22,115 bases of DNA from an uncultured Kiritimatiellota bacterium (GTDB lineage: Bacteria; Verrucomicrobiota; Kiritimatiellia; RFP12; UBA1067), in assembly GCA_934635385.1 (NCBI GenBank), contig CAKTZI010000052.1:1-22115 (forward strand), given 5' to 3'. Made by a program: the position numbers and the translations under genes. Of this stretch, positions 21,801 to 22,115 are shown piece by piece (the first letter of the stretch is position 1; every line of letters begins with the position of its first letter). A model generated the notes under the pieces. That model ran no database searches. It saw only the letters and a program-made list of their open reading frames with translations, and had not been told where the DNA came from.

Positions 21801-21957
21801 CGACGCGCGCCGGCAGCTTCCACGAGAGGCGCGGCACCGCGCAGTCAAGCCCCACGGGATTCGCGCGGTACTCGCACGTCAGCCCCCACGGCGTGGCCAG
21901 CGCCGCACAGGCCCCGGCCAGCGCCACCGCCAGCATCATCAGCATTCGTCTCGACAT
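18847..21957 (-). CDS. Secreted alpha-L-rhamnosidase, GH78
   Basis: The protein has 1036 residues from the ATG at 21957. This start is preferred over the ATG at 21963 because AAGGAG lies seven bases before it but only one base before the other. A signal peptide is followed by the opening beta domain (EYRANPVGLDCAVPRLSW), a Bac_rhamnosid_N-like domain (FRKAFDVPKDVRRATLFVTG) and the (alpha/alpha)6 catalytic barrel. Counting from 21963, DCPHREKNGWTGD supplies D640, E645 and D652, and GGETFWEDW supplies E910. These match the four acidic residues of characterised GH78 enzymes. It should release terminal alpha-L-rhamnose from pectin, gums or glycosides in the periplasm or outside. The last residues (from about CAASRYTARP) look like a non-conserved tail. 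Confidence 0.93.
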   Translation of the reverse strand: MSRRMLMMLAVALAGACAALATPWGLTCEYRANPVGLDCAVPRLSWKLPARVAAQRAYELELDGQPQGRVESDGTLNRPWTGGALGTGSRHSWRVRIWDERGEPSDWSVPATFTMGIMRAADWRAQWIGPNAATRPDVDFGAAQWVTSPSGTVRAVFSLAAIPSAKEMVFLSRTPYDLYVNGKKSRGSYAGHIWDGRFAKFHDLAEDELTVGANVLEFRAARKGDPLAVIAVFREVGRTVGSPDWTGVQTLGGLHDVAWATNLVLREELAAPAFRKAFDVPKDVRRATLFVTGLGFYEASLNGVKIGDKVLDPSPTDYTKRVLYSTYLLDGQLRKGRNVLDVLVGHGFYDVRLKSVWDNDMARWRDVPCLLAQLEIEYADGTRETVATDASWRQVKSPIGFDDIREGEVLGGGHVLEPAFPEGGFPVAAVAGPAGRLVAESHPPTKVLYENRPIRVKPVAGETGAYMVAFPENVAGWVRLKVRGLSTGDVVSIRYDEHKDGDLEPAVPDSYYRRQGINTLSQSGKVDGPVPRRVDCHFKTTASLNFCDRDRAFQCDRLISSGKGEETFEPRFTYNGFQYVLLRGLKRPLEDGDIVQCVVSTDFPSVGAFDSSDPLLNRLMRAAARTYRANFTVGIPTDCPHREKNGWTGDASVASDFAQFQFENTSAYEKWLRDIVDAQDAKGDLPGIVPSPGWGYAWGNGPAWDSALSVVAWNLYRYRDDRRAVEIAYPALVRYLAYTETRVDAAGLVRHGLGDWIPPNWKHIPSVAFTSSCFFRQANEIAAKMANVLGRPDEARRYADRAATLRAAIRTRFMKPDGTFDNGGQTAQSAALTFGLVDAGERTAVGERLIEAVHRRDDHLETGVIGCKTLFRALSQVGRTDLALKLILRPDAPSYGAWFKEGGETFWEDWGAGASRNHIMFGDVAAWVYEYVLGVRLDEGANAFRQFVVSPAWTCGLSHASGSVETPFGKLSVSWRRGVGLDVTVPPGTSCRAVDEAGREVVLPPGRHHIAAPNEPRAACAASRYTARPLCDETRM

Positions 21958-21991
21958 CGTCATTCTCCTTTTCAGTTTCGCTTAGCTTGTT

Positions 21992-21997
21992 TGTATA
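21992..21997 (-). promoter_or_regulatory. Weak -10 candidate for the rhamnosidase gene
   Basis: TGGTATACA on the minus strand resembles the extended -10 boxes elsewhere but matches TATAAT at only four of six positions; leader about 30 bases. Confidence 0.35.
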
Positions 21998-22013
21998 CCA
22001 TAATTTCGCGCCC

Positions 22014-22041
22014 AACCCTACCACTCGAACCCTACCACTGG
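22014..22041. repeat. Two 14-bp tandem repeats
   Basis: AACCCTACCACTCG followed by AACCCTACCACTGG, one difference. Located between the rhamnosidase promoter and a possible plus-strand promoter. Confidence 0.6.
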
Positions 22042-22061
22042 GGTCTTGTCTAATCGGAATA

Positions 22062-22070
22062 TGATACACT
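22062..22070 (+). promoter_or_regulatory. Possible plus-strand extended -10 for a gene beyond the window
   Basis: TGATACACT; followed by a small hairpin (CCGGCA-TAG-TGCCGG, 22085-22099) and AAAAGGA (22100-22106), which could be a ribosome-binding site for a gene starting just outside the window. Confidence 0.3.
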
Positions 22071-22115
22071 ACGCATCTGTTCTCCCGGCATAGTGCCGGA
22101 AAAGGACGACCCGCC

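Noticed and set aside
19081..22053. Plus-strand open frame of about 990 codons
   Set aside because: Antisense shadow of the GH78 rhamnosidase, whose catalytic motifs are complete on the minus strand.

Overview
The window reads as GC-rich chromosomal DNA from an uncultured PVC-superphylum bacterium, most likely a gut Kiritimatiellota-type organism. This is inferred from the mix of many signal-peptide glycoside hydrolases, an SUMF1/FGE-domain protein, a Gfo/Idh/MocA oxidoreductase and a NarL-type kinase with a periplasmic sensor. No rRNA or marker gene is present to fix the taxonomy. Most promoters that can be read share an extended -10 box, TGnTATAAT, and several sit so close to the ATG that the mRNA should be leaderless.

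Layout. 1-66 is the 5' end of a minus-strand gene cut by a C-run at the window edge. 370-1827 (-) is an AAA ATPase with a C-terminal PD-(D/E)XK-like domain. 2191-4477 (+) is a two-component pair; the kinase is frameshifted and lacks the end of its ATPase domain, while the NarL/FixJ regulator is intact. 7759-4497 (-) is a tight operon: Gfo/Idh/MocA dehydrogenase, SAM methyltransferase, TadA deaminase, ASCH protein. 7823-7996 is a remnant of a DUF1016/YhcG nuclease lying in frame behind a Fic protein (8986-7997, -).

16071-9056 (-) is a five-gene secreted polysaccharide-degradation operon: clan-A (GH5-like) hydrolase, small secreted protein, SUMF1/FGE-like protein, large DUF6259-like hydrolase, GH28-like beta-helix protein. 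An 18-base C run (G on the coding strand) interrupts the signal peptide of the FGE-like gene and leaves it one base out of frame. 17655-16213 (-) is a second ATPase/PD-(D/E)XK gene, paralogous to the first. 18460-17810 (-) is a GH92 alpha-mannosidase reduced to its two ends. 21957-18847 (-) is an intact GH78 alpha-L-rhamnosidase.

The hydrolases fit rhamnose- and mannose-containing plant or mucosal glycans. The GH5-like operon and the GH92 remnant are driven by near-identical copies of one cassette (promoter, leader, ribosome-binding site and signal peptide), which points to local duplication.

The least expected structures are: (i) matched 11-bp inverted repeats with 13-nt loops, each exactly 32 bp upstream of the -10 box of the two ATPase paralogues; (ii) the poly-G tract in a secretion signal; (iii) a 14/13/14-bp tandem repeat inside the fic gene; and (iv) two 8-bp-period repeats absorbed in frame into the methyltransferase gene. 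No tRNA, rRNA, CRISPR array or recognisable transposase gene was seen.
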